This document shows, one piece after another, positions 8,935-15,701 of a DNA stretch of 64,000 bases. Source of the DNA: CAVVTR01 sp963751245 (GTDB taxonomy: Bacteria; Acidobacteriota; Thermoanaerobaculia; Thermoanaerobaculales; Thermoanaerobaculaceae); NCBI GenBank assembly GCA_963751245.1, contig CAVVTR010000006.1, positions 302,636-366,635 of the forward strand, in the 5' to 3' direction. The translations under genes and the position numbers were made by a program. Numbering within the stretch: position 1 is the first letter of the stretch; each line of letters opens with the position of its first letter. The notes beneath the pieces are model-generated. The model had not been told where the DNA came from, searched no databases, and saw only the letters and a list, made by a program, of their open reading frames with translations.

Positions 8935-9165
8935 TCAGTTCTCCCCGGAGATGAAGCGGTCGTACTCCTTCTCGAGGAGGTCGAAGTGCTTGCCCTCCTC
9001 GCGGGCCAGGAACTCGAACATCTTCTTGACCCCGGGGTCGTTGACCGCCGCCGCGCACCGCAGGTAGAAGTCCTGCGCCGTGCGCTCCCGCTCCATGGCA
9101 AGCTTGACGGCCTCCTCGGGCCGCATGGCCTCGTTGATTCCGAACTCGACAGTGCTGTCGCTCAT
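8935..9165 (-). CDS. short ferritin-like / rubrerythrin-type two-helix protein
   Basis: The ATG at 9165 is chosen over one five codons upstream because GGAGG lies eight bases before it; the product is 76 residues. The sequence is two long amphipathic helices with the carboxylate/histidine pattern of ferritin-like domains: AMERERTAQDFYLRC in the first helix and AREEGKHFDLLEKEYDRF in the second (Glu and ExxH-type iron ligands). A complete rubrerythrin four-helix bundle needs two such pairs, so this protein would have to dimerise to build a di-iron site, as encapsulin-associated and other half-ferritins do. No encapsulin gene is seen in the window. It sits 34 bases downstream of the CoA transferase gene and 2 bases upstream of the receiver-like gene, in one operon. 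Confidence 0.75.
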   Translation of the reverse strand: MSDSTVEFGINEAMRPEEAVKLAMERERTAQDFYLRCAAAVNDPGVKKMFEFLAREEGKHFDLLEKEYDRFISGEN

Positions 9166-9199
9166 CCTGCGTTCCTCCAAACGTGAAAGTGTAACCGCT

Positions 9200-10498
9200 T
9201 CAGAGAAGATTCCGCTTGCGGGCGGCGCGCTGGAGCTCCTCCCGGAAGTCGGGGTGCGCGATGCTGATGAGCTCCAGCGCCCGCTCCCTCAGGCTCTTCC
9301 CGAAGAGGCTCGCGATGCCGTACTCGGTGACGACGTAGTGCACGTCGGCCCTGCTGGTCACCACGCCCGACCCCTCGCTGAGCACGTCGACGATGCGCGA
9401 CACCTCGCCCTTGCGCGCCGTCGACGGCAGGGCGATGACGGGCTTGCCACCCTTGGAGCGGGCCGCGCCGCGGATGAAGTCCACCTGCCCGCCGAAGCCG
9501 GAGTAGATCCGCCTGCCCAGCGAGTCGGCGCAGACCTGGCCGGTGATGTCCACCGCGAGCGCCGAGTTGATGGCCACCATCCGCTCGTTCTGCGCCACGA
9601 TGAAGGGATCGTTGACGTAGTCCGAGGGGTGGAACTCCACGAAGGGATTGTTGTCCAGGAAGTCGAACGTCTTGCGGGAGCCGAGGATGAACGACGCCAC
9701 CGTCTTGCCCCGGTGGAGCGTCTTGGACTCGTTCGTGATGACCCCGGCCTCCACCAGCTCCACCACGCCGTCGGAGAACATCTCCGTGTGGATTCCCAGG
9801 TGGCGCTTTTCCTTCAGGAACAGCAGCACCGCGTCGGGGATCTCGCCGATGCCCATCTGCAGCGTCGCCCCGTCGTCGATGAGCTCCGCGATGTTGTGCC
9901 CGATCGCCCTCGCCACGTCGCCGATGTCATGCACCTGCGGCAGCTCCAGGGGCAGGCGGTCCACCTCGACCACGTGGGTCAGCTTCGAGACGTTGATGAA
10001 CGAGTCGCCCAGGGACCGCGGCATCTGCTTGTTCACGAGGGCGATCACCGTCTTCGCACGCTCAGCCGCCGCCTTGGTGCACTCCACCCCCACCCCGAAG
10101 GAGCAGAAGCCGTGCTCGTCCGGCGGCGAGATGTGGATGAGCGCCACGTCCACCCCGAGGAGGTCCTCGTAGATCAGCCGGGGCACCTGGGAGAGGTGGA
10201 TGGGGACGAAGTCGGCCCGTCCCTCGTTCACGGCCGCGCGGACGTTGTGGCCGGTGAAAAGGGCCCGGTGCCGGAACGAGCGCTGGTACTGAGGCTCGGC
10301 GTAGTCGGCGCAGCCGAAGGTGAGGAGGTGGGAGACCTGCACGTCTTCCAGCTCGCCGGCCCGCGACACCATGGCCCTGATCAGCTCTTCCGGGTTGTTG
10401 CACCCCGCGTGGATCCACACGCGGTCTCCGGAGCGGATCGCCTTCACCGCCTCCTCGGCGCTGGTCACCCGCGTCCGGTAAAGTTCATGCCATCGCAC
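9200..10498 (-). CDS. acetyl-CoA hydrolase/transferase family protein (4-hydroxybutyrate CoA-transferase-like)
   Basis: A GTG at 10498 with a strong purine-rich Shine-Dalgarno (AGGAGGGGG) upstream gives 432 residues, the family size; the longer in-frame extension overlaps the preceding gene and has no family match. Members move CoA between carboxylic acids through a glutamyl-CoA thioester. Visible are the N-terminal SGDRVWIHAGCNNPEEL, the central GATLQMGIGEIPDAVL (~residues 220-235), LGIHTEMFSDGVVELVEAG (the Glu here is the probable catalytic residue) and the C-terminal VVTEYGIASLFGKSLRERA. These fit the 4-hydroxybutyrate/butyryl-CoA:acetate transferase branch; the actual acyl substrate is unknown. 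It lies 13 bases after the AlaDh/PNT-family gene and before the half-ferritin gene. Confidence 0.88.
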   Translation of the reverse strand: MRWHELYRTRVTSAEEAVKAIRSGDRVWIHAGCNNPEELIRAMVSRAGELEDVQVSHLLTFGCADYAEPQYQRSFRHRALFTGHNVRAAVNEGRADFVPIHLSQVPRLIYEDLLGVDVALIHISPPDEHGFCSFGVGVECTKAAAERAKTVIALVNKQMPRSLGDSFINVSKLTHVVEVDRLPLELPQVHDIGDVARAIGHNIAELIDDGATLQMGIGEIPDAVLLFLKEKRHLGIHTEMFSDGVVELVEAGVITNESKTLHRGKTVASFILGSRKTFDFLDNNPFVEFHPSDYVNDPFIVAQNERMVAINSALAVDITGQVCADSLGRRIYSGFGGQVDFIRGAARSKGGKPVIALPSTARKGEVSRIVDVLSEGSGVVTSRADVHYVVTEYGIASLFGKSLRERALELISIAHPDFREELQRAARKRNLL

Positions 10499-10511
10499 TC
10501 TTCTCCCCCTC

Positions 10512-11630
10512 CTACTCCACGTCCCGTTCCAGGCGTCGGAACGGCACGGCGAACATCCGGGACAGCGGTTCCTTGCAGCACTCTCCTTCGAACACGTACG
10601 TCCCCCGGGCCAGGTCGAGGTCCTCCTCCAGCGCACGTGCCGCCCCCAGCTCGGCGATCTCCATCAGATACGGCAGCAGGGCGTTGGTGAGCGCCACCGT
10701 CGCTGACCGCGCCGCCACCGACGGCAGGTTGGGCACGCAGAAGTGGAGGATGCCGTCGACCTCGTAGACCGGGTTCGGGAACGAGGTGGGCCGCGAGGTC
10801 TCCATGCACCCCCCCATGTCGATGGAGAGGTCCATGATCACGCTCCGGGGTTTCATCCCCTTGAGCATCTCGCGGCTGATCAGCACCGGCGGCCGCTGGC
10901 CCCGCACCGCCACCGAGGCGAGGACGAGGTCGGCGAAAGAGAGGGCCTTCTCGATGTTGGGCTGCGTCGCCAGCATGCTGGGCAGCGAGCGGCCGAGGTG
11001 CTGGCAGGCGTAGCGCAGGTGGCTGACGCTGCGGTCGAGGAGCACCACGTGGGCGCCCATTCCCGTCGCCGCCTGCGCGGCGGCCCGCCCCAGCACACCG
11101 GCGCCGATGATCACGAAGTTGGCGGGCGGCACTCCCGGCGCCCCGGAAAGCAGGATTCCCTTGCCGCCGAACTCCGTGAGGAGCAGGCCTGAACCGATGG
11201 TCAGCGCCAGCTTGCCGGCGATCTCCGACATGGAGGTCAGCACCGGCGCGTGGCCTGCGCCGTCCTCGATGATCTCGATGCCCACCGCGGTGACGCCGGT
11301 TTCCAGGATGGCCCTGAAGTCCTCCGGCCGCGCCGCGGGGAGCGCCCAGAACGACACCACCACCTGTCCCGGGTGGAGCAGCTCGTACTCGTCGGGGGGC
11401 GGCGCGTACACCGACACCACCAGGTCGCCCCGGGCCAGCACCTCATGCCGACTGTACACCGTGGTGGCCCCGGCGGCCTGGTAGTCCTCGTCGGAGTAGC
11501 CGGCCTCCCCGCCCGCTTCGGTCTCGACCCACACGCGATGGCCTTCGTGGACGAGGGCCCGCACGCCGATGGGCGTCAGGGCCACGCGATGCTCGTTCGC
11601 TCTCGTCTCCTTAGGGATAGCAATATCCAT
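10512..11630 (-). CDS. alanine dehydrogenase/PNT family NAD-binding protein, catalytic residues altered
   Basis: The ATG at 11630 opens with MDIAIPKETRANEHRVALTP, the signature N terminus of alanine dehydrogenases and transhydrogenase alpha subunits; 372 residues is the normal length. The Rossmann segment VIIGAGVLGRAAAQAA is followed by VVLLDRS, whose Asp suggests NAD rather than NADP. The loop DLSIDMGGCMETS retains the catalytic Asp region. However, where Bacillus-type alanine dehydrogenase has the substrate Lys (in VKEP) this protein reads VYAP, and where it has the catalytic His (in LHLAA) this reads WALPAA. Both residues are therefore missing and alanine dehydrogenase activity is doubtful. 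It is co-transcribed with a CoA transferase, a half-ferritin and a receiver-like protein. Confidence 0.82.
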   Translation of the reverse strand: MDIAIPKETRANEHRVALTPIGVRALVHEGHRVWVETEAGGEAGYSDEDYQAAGATTVYSRHEVLARGDLVVSVYAPPPDEYELLHPGQVVVSFWALPAARPEDFRAILETGVTAVGIEIIEDGAGHAPVLTSMSEIAGKLALTIGSGLLLTEFGGKGILLSGAPGVPPANFVIIGAGVLGRAAAQAATGMGAHVVLLDRSVSHLRYACQHLGRSLPSMLATQPNIEKALSFADLVLASVAVRGQRPPVLISREMLKGMKPRSVIMDLSIDMGGCMETSRPTSFPNPVYEVDGILHFCVPNLPSVAARSATVALTNALLPYLMEIAELGAARALEEDLDLARGTYVFEGECCKEPLSRMFAVPFRRLERDVE

Positions 11631-11731
11631 GAAGCGACCCCCCTGGTTTGTGAATTGTACGCACAAGGTGCGTTCCGCCGCAACCGCGGCAGGTTCGCCC
11701 CGGTCCCGGTCGGCTCCCGTCTGCGCCGCCG

Positions 11732-12454
11732 CTACCCCCGGGACATGGGGAGCAGCGCACCCCCCGAGACCGGCAGGTCGACGCCGGTGAGGTGCCTTTG
11801 CCGGTCGTCGGCGAGGAACGCCACCGCCGACGCGACATCCTCCGCGTCCGCGACCCGGCGCAGGGGAATCCCGCCCACGATGCGCTCGTAGCGCCCCGGC
11901 TGGGCCAGCGCCATCTCCGCCATGGGCGTCCGCACCCACCCCGGCGAGACCAAGTTGACGCGGATCCCGGGGGCGAGCTCCTGGGCCAGCGACTGCACGA
12001 GCCCCCACAGCGCGGCCTTGGAGCCCGCATAGTGGGCGTGTCGGGGCTCGCCCCGCTGACCCGCCGTCGAGCCCACCAGGACCACGCTGCCCGACGCCAT
12101 CTTCGGGACCACCTCCCGGACCAGGTAGTACGCCGAGAAGGTATTGACCCGGAACATCTCCTCCAGCGCCTCCCGGTCGAGCCGCGCGATGGGAGCCTCG
12201 TTCCAGATCCCCGCGGCGTGCACCAGGACGTCCACCGACCGTGTCGGCGCCAGGGCCGCGACGCACCCCTCCTCGGTCCCGAGCTCCGCCTGCACGGGGA
12301 CGACCCTCCCGGCGCCGAACTCCTCCCGCAGCGCCTCCACGGGCGCGGCCGCGGAGCGGTACTGCGCCACCACCCGGTCCCCCGACGACAGGAACGCCCG
12401 GGCGCAGGCCAGCCCGATGCCGCTCGAAGCTCCCGTCACCACCACCGTCCTCAT
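11732..12454 (-). CDS. SDR family oxidoreductase
   Basis: The protein of 240 residues is a classical short-chain dehydrogenase. It starts at the ATG at 12454, which overlaps the stop of the upstream gene by four bases, and begins directly with the nucleotide-binding strand RTVVVTGASSGIGLACA. The catalytic Ser lies in VVLVGSTAG and the Tyr/Lys pair in HYAGSKAAL (~residues 150-158). The C-terminal LTGVDLPVSGGALL resembles FabG-type enzymes. The residue after strand 2 (QYRSAAA) suggests NADP. The substrate is unknown. The coupling to a terpene-cyclase-like repeat protein hints at modification of an isoprenoid or other lipid, but that is inference. Confidence 0.88.
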   Translation of the reverse strand: MRTVVVTGASSGIGLACARAFLSSGDRVVAQYRSAAAPVEALREEFGAGRVVPVQAELGTEEGCVAALAPTRSVDVLVHAAGIWNEAPIARLDREALEEMFRVNTFSAYYLVREVVPKMASGSVVLVGSTAGQRGEPRHAHYAGSKAALWGLVQSLAQELAPGIRVNLVSPGWVRTPMAEMALAQPGRYERIVGGIPLRRVADAEDVASAVAFLADDRQRHLTGVDLPVSGGALLPMSRG

Positions 12455-13404
12455 TCCCCACCTCCGAGCATCCCGGAGTACGCTGCCACCGCCACCAGGG
12501 CGCGGAGCGTGACCCACCGCCCCGGCTCTCCCTTCGCCTCTCCCATGGGCACGGGCAGCTGCTGCACCCAGCGCCCCGCCGCCTCCTGCCGCGACAGCAC
12601 CGCCAGCACGGCCTCCGCCAGGCACGCGTCACCCTCCGCGCCGGCCCTGCCGAGCACCGCCAGCGCCTCCACCAGGTCGGTCCTGCCCAGGCACGGCTGT
12701 GCGAACCGCCACCACCCGCGCGGCGCCGGCCCGGCGAGGAAGAGGCGGTGGCCCGCCAGCCACCGCCAGGCCCGCGAGGAGAGCGCCTGGAGCTGCCGGC
12801 GCTCCCCCGGGGGGAGCTCCGCCACCAGGTCGAGGGCGCCCACCGCCGCCACGGGACACCCCCCTTCGACCAGGTGTCGCAGGTCCGGACACGACCACCC
12901 TCCCCGCCCGCCGTCCCGCTCCATGAGCCACCCCACCGCCTCGCGCACCCGGGCCTCGTGGGCGAAGCCGAGCCGCGCCATGGCGGCGCACAGCTGCGCC
13001 GTGAAGCAGGCCGAGGCCGCCTGCCCGCGCCCCGGGGCGAAGCCGCCACCGGCCGGCGTCATCACGTCGAGGAGAACGTCCACGCCGCGGCGAACGCGGG
13101 GGTCCTCGGGGTCCGCCCCTAGCCCAGCCAGGGCCATGACCTGCCAAGCCGTCCCGCTCCACCGCAGCCCGTAGGCGAACGGCGATCCCCAGTAGCCGCC
13201 CTCCTCCTGCCGGTCGAGGATCGCGGCGGCGAGCCCGCAGGAGCGGCTGGCCGCCCTCGCCCGCAGCACCGCCGGCGAGTCCGGCGGGCGCCCCAGGAGG
13301 TCGACCTGGCAGCGCCACACGACCCCGGGTTCGTCGTCGCTGAGCAAGAACCGGCTCGGGTCGCCGCGCAGGTGGCGCCACCAGGGCGCCGGAATCTCGC
13401 TCAT
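12451..13404 (-). CDS. prenyltransferase/squalene-cyclase repeat-like protein
   Basis: A 317-residue protein starting at the ATG at 13404 (overlapping the previous stop by four bases). It is rich in Trp and built of helices with the repeated small-residue/aromatic pattern of the alpha/alpha barrel of prenyltransferases and squalene-hopene cyclases: AAILDRQEEGGYWGSPFAYG, WLMERDGGRGGWSCPD, AVLSRQEAAGRWVQQLPVP. The DRQ/SRQ...G.W pieces resemble degenerate QW motifs. It is about half the length of a true squalene-hopene cyclase and I see no DXDD protonation motif, so it is probably a single-domain relative of unknown function. The SDR gene follows in the same operon. Confidence 0.65.
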   Translation of the reverse strand: MSEIPAPWWRHLRGDPSRFLLSDDEPGVVWRCQVDLLGRPPDSPAVLRARAASRSCGLAAAILDRQEEGGYWGSPFAYGLRWSGTAWQVMALAGLGADPEDPRVRRGVDVLLDVMTPAGGGFAPGRGQAASACFTAQLCAAMARLGFAHEARVREAVGWLMERDGGRGGWSCPDLRHLVEGGCPVAAVGALDLVAELPPGERRQLQALSSRAWRWLAGHRLFLAGPAPRGWWRFAQPCLGRTDLVEALAVLGRAGAEGDACLAEAVLAVLSRQEAAGRWVQQLPVPMGEAKGEPGRWVTLRALVAVAAYSGMLGGGE

Positions 13405-13676
13405 GCTCCTCGCCGGCGCCGCGTCAGCGTGAGCTGGATCTGCTGCAGCGCCCCGGTAATCCTCCCCTGCTTGCGGTTCCTGGCCTGGAACGCTTGGGCG
13501 TCGTCTGTGGAGACCAGCGTACCGCGCAGGTCGCGCAGCGCCCTCTCCAGCTCCGCCTGGAGCTGGGCCAGCTCGCCGTCGGTGAGCCGTTTGAGCTGCA
13601 CCGCGGTCACCAGCGTGTAGCCTTCCGCCACCTGCGCGGCCATCGCCGGCGCCGATCCGCCGAGGTACGGGGCCAT
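13401..13676 (-). CDS. small coiled-coil protein of unknown function
   Basis: Starting at the ATG at 13676, which has GGGAGG about six bases upstream, gives 91 residues. I do not recognise the family. The middle (about residues 28-50: LKRLTDGELAQLQAELERAL) is a strongly predicted amphipathic/coiled-coil helix, and the C terminus is basic (LTRRRRGA). There is no signal peptide or membrane helix. Its stop overlaps the start of the terpene-cyclase-like gene by four bases, so it is the first gene of a three-gene operon with that gene and the SDR. The 164 bases between this start and the divergent acyl-CoA dehydrogenase gene should hold promoters for both directions. Confidence 0.6.
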   Translation of the reverse strand: MAPYLGGSAPAMAAQVAEGYTLVTAVQLKRLTDGELAQLQAELERALRDLRGTLVSTDDAQAFQARNRKQGRITGALQQIQLTLTRRRRGA

Positions 13677-13840
13677 GGTCACCCTCCCGCGCGGCCCCCC
13701 GGTCCGGGTGCTGCCGCCTTGCGGGGGCCTGCTCCGTCATCCTACTGTAACGCCCGCAACGCTGTCGATCGCCGGGTGCCTTAAGCTTGCCGTGGAATGG
13801 CGCCGCCCTCCTCCACCGTTGCGGCGCCCGGAGGCGGCTC

Positions 13841-15025
13841 ATGGCACCGGCGACCCTGGACCTTTACGACATCGAGGGCCTTCTCACCTCCGAGGAGCGC
13901 CTGGTACGCGACACGGTCCGGAGCTGGGTCGCCGACCGCGTGCTCCCCGACATCGAGGAGTGGGCCTGGGAGGGCCGCTTCCCCCTCGAGCTGGTGCCGG
14001 AGATGGCGTCCCTCGGGATGTTCGGGTCCACCTTCACCGACTACGGCCTTCCCGGGTTGAGCAACGTGGCCTACGGCCTCGTGATGCAGGAGCTCGAGCG
14101 GGGCGACTCGGGCCTGCGCTCCTTCGCCTCGGTGCAGTCGGCCCTGGTGATGTATCCCATCATGACCTGGGGCTCGCAGGAGCAGCGTGACCGGTGGATC
14201 CCGGCCCTTGCGGGGGGCGAGGCGGTCGGCTGCTTCGGGCTCACCGAGCCCGACTTCGGTTCGAACCCCGGGGGCATGCGGACCAGGGCGCGGCGGGACG
14301 GGGATGGCTGGGTCCTCGACGGCGAGAAGGCATGGATCACCAACGGCTCCATCGCCGACGTCGCGGTCGTGTGGGCCCGCGACGACGAGGGCGCCGTGCG
14401 GGGCTTCCTCGTGGAGAAGGGCGACCCGGGGTTCTCCACGGTGGAGCACCGGGGAAAGTACTCGCTCCGCGCCGCCGTCACCTCGCAGCTCGTCCTCGCG
14501 TCCTGCCGCGTCGGCGACTCGCGGCGCCTTCCCGGCGCAGCCGGCCTGAAGTGCCCGCTGTCCTGCCTCACCCAGGCCCGCTACGGGATCGCCTGGGGCG
14601 CTCTCGGCTCGGCCCTGGCCACCTTCCACGCCGCGCTGGACTACGCCCTCGCCCGCATCCAGTTCGGCGGCCGTCCCATCGCGTCCCACCAGATCATCCA
14701 GGAGCGCCTCGTCTGGATGGCCAACGAGATCACCAAGGGGCAGCTCATGGTGTGGCGCCTGGGGCGCCTCAAGGACGAGGGCGCCGCCACCTTCGTGCAG
14801 GTCTCCCAGGCCAAGCGCAACTCGTGCTGGGTCGCCCGCGAATGCGCGCGCTTCGCCCGCGAGATCCACGGCGCGAACGGGATCGTCAACGAGTACCCGG
14901 TGATGCGCCACCTGATGAACATCGAATCCGTCTACACCTACGAGGGCACACACGACATGCACACCCTCATCCTTGGCGAGCATCTCACGGGGATCCCGGC
15001 GTTCATGCCGCCCCGAGACTCCTGA
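13841..15025 (+). CDS. gcdH: glutaryl-CoA dehydrogenase-like acyl-CoA dehydrogenase
   Basis: The ATG at 13841, preceded by GGAGG, gives 394 residues; the longer in-frame start at 13787 adds 18 codons without family support. The protein resembles glutaryl-CoA dehydrogenase, which oxidatively decarboxylates glutaryl-CoA to crotonyl-CoA in Lys/Trp and aromatic degradation. Evidence: DSGLRSFASVQSALVMYPI contains the Arg that binds the substrate gamma-carboxylate in human GCDH (SGYRS), then GCFGLTEPDFGSNPGGM, KAWITNG for FAD binding, QARYGIAWGALG, and TYEGTHDMHTLILGEHLTG with the catalytic Glu. It stands alone, convergent with slyD, with no etf gene nearby. Confidence 0.9.
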   Translation: MAPATLDLYDIEGLLTSEERLVRDTVRSWVADRVLPDIEEWAWEGRFPLELVPEMASLGMFGSTFTDYGLPGLSNVAYGLVMQELERGDSGLRSFASVQSALVMYPIMTWGSQEQRDRWIPALAGGEAVGCFGLTEPDFGSNPGGMRTRARRDGDGWVLDGEKAWITNGSIADVAVVWARDDEGAVRGFLVEKGDPGFSTVEHRGKYSLRAAVTSQLVLASCRVGDSRRLPGAAGLKCPLSCLTQARYGIAWGALGSALATFHAALDYALARIQFGGRPIASHQIIQERLVWMANEITKGQLMVWRLGRLKDEGAATFVQVSQAKRNSCWVARECARFAREIHGANGIVNEYPVMRHLMNIESVYTYEGTHDMHTLILGEHLTGIPAFMPPRDS

Positions 15026-15054
15026 CGGCCCTCGCCGCGGGGCATCCCTGCGCC

Positions 15055-15528
15055 CTACGAGTGGGCGTGCCTGTGCTCGAGCTCTTCCGGTGACGCCGGG
15101 CGCACCGCCACGACGCGCACCGCGAAGTTGAGGTTCTTGCCCGCCAGCGGGTGGTTCCCGTCCAGCGTGACATGCTCGTCGCTCACCGAAACCACCTGGA
15201 ACGGCACGGTCCGCCCGCTGGGCTCCTTGGCGCTGACCACGTCCCCGGCCTTCACATCGAAGTCGAGGCGGCCCCGTGGTACGTCAATGATCCGCTTGGG
15301 ATCGTGCTCGCCGTAGCCGTCCCCGGCCGGCACCGAGAGCTCGAACTCGTCGCCCACAGCCGCATCCGAAAGCTTGCGCTCCAGCCCCGCGATGATCTGG
15401 CCATGGCCGTGGAGGTAGCTGAGGGGCTGCGCCCCCTCGCTCGAATCCAGCACCTTGCCGGCGTCATCCGTCAGCGTGTAGTGGATGGAGACGACGCAGT
15501 CCTTCGCCACGGTGGAAACATCCGTCAT
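15055..15528 (-). CDS. slyD: SlyD-type FKBP peptidyl-prolyl isomerase
   Basis: From the ATG at 15528 the protein has 157 residues. It carries an FKBP-type PPIase core with an inserted IF chaperone flap, the SlyD arrangement: CVVSIHYTLTDDAGKVLDSS, then PLSYLHGHGQIIAGLE, then the flap around VGDEFELSVPAGDGYGEHDP, and HPLAGKNLNFAVRVVAVR closing the FKBP fold. A short His-containing tail (EHRHAHS) recalls the metal-binding tail of E. coli SlyD. It acts in the cytoplasm as a folding helper and possibly in nickel delivery; no hydrogenase or urease gene is seen here. The upstream in-frame ATG at 15576 adds 16 non-family residues and is rejected. Confidence 0.93.
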   Translation of the reverse strand: MTDVSTVAKDCVVSIHYTLTDDAGKVLDSSEGAQPLSYLHGHGQIIAGLERKLSDAAVGDEFELSVPAGDGYGEHDPKRIIDVPRGRLDFDVKAGDVVSAKEPSGRTVPFQVVSVSDEHVTLDGNHPLAGKNLNFAVRVVAVRPASPEELEHRHAHS

Positions 15529-15625
15529 GATCGCGACCCCTTCCGGTGCCCCGCCCGAAAGACCCGGCAGGAGCACCCGCCACCACGCTATACCACCCTC
15601 CCGGGAAAGTCACCGGGAACGCAAC

Positions 15626-15661
15626 GCCGCCCTCCACGGCCACAAGGCCGCGGAGGGCGGC
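15626..15661 (-). terminator. terminator-like hairpin downstream of the tricorn protease gene
   Basis: Two 16-base arms (15626-15641 and 15646-15661) with a single mismatch enclose a 4-base loop (ACAA). The stem lies about 40 bases past the tricorn stop and before the slyD start, the place expected for transcription termination. The T tract on the minus strand is weak. Confidence 0.6.
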
Positions 15662-15701
15662 ATCACTCACGCTTCCACCCGTCCGGAGCGCCGGACCCGG
15701 C

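Noticed and set aside
8935..9058. Longer start for the receiver-like gene at 9058
   Set aside because: It would overlap most of the ferritin-like gene out of frame and adds Arg/Gly-rich residues with no structure; GTG 8932 fits the start of strand 1.
10512..13049. An apparent 845-residue minus-strand protein ending in the AlaDh/PNT domain
   Set aside because: Everything before MDIAIPKE is the wrong frame of the SDR and repeat-protein genes; a good start exists at 11630.
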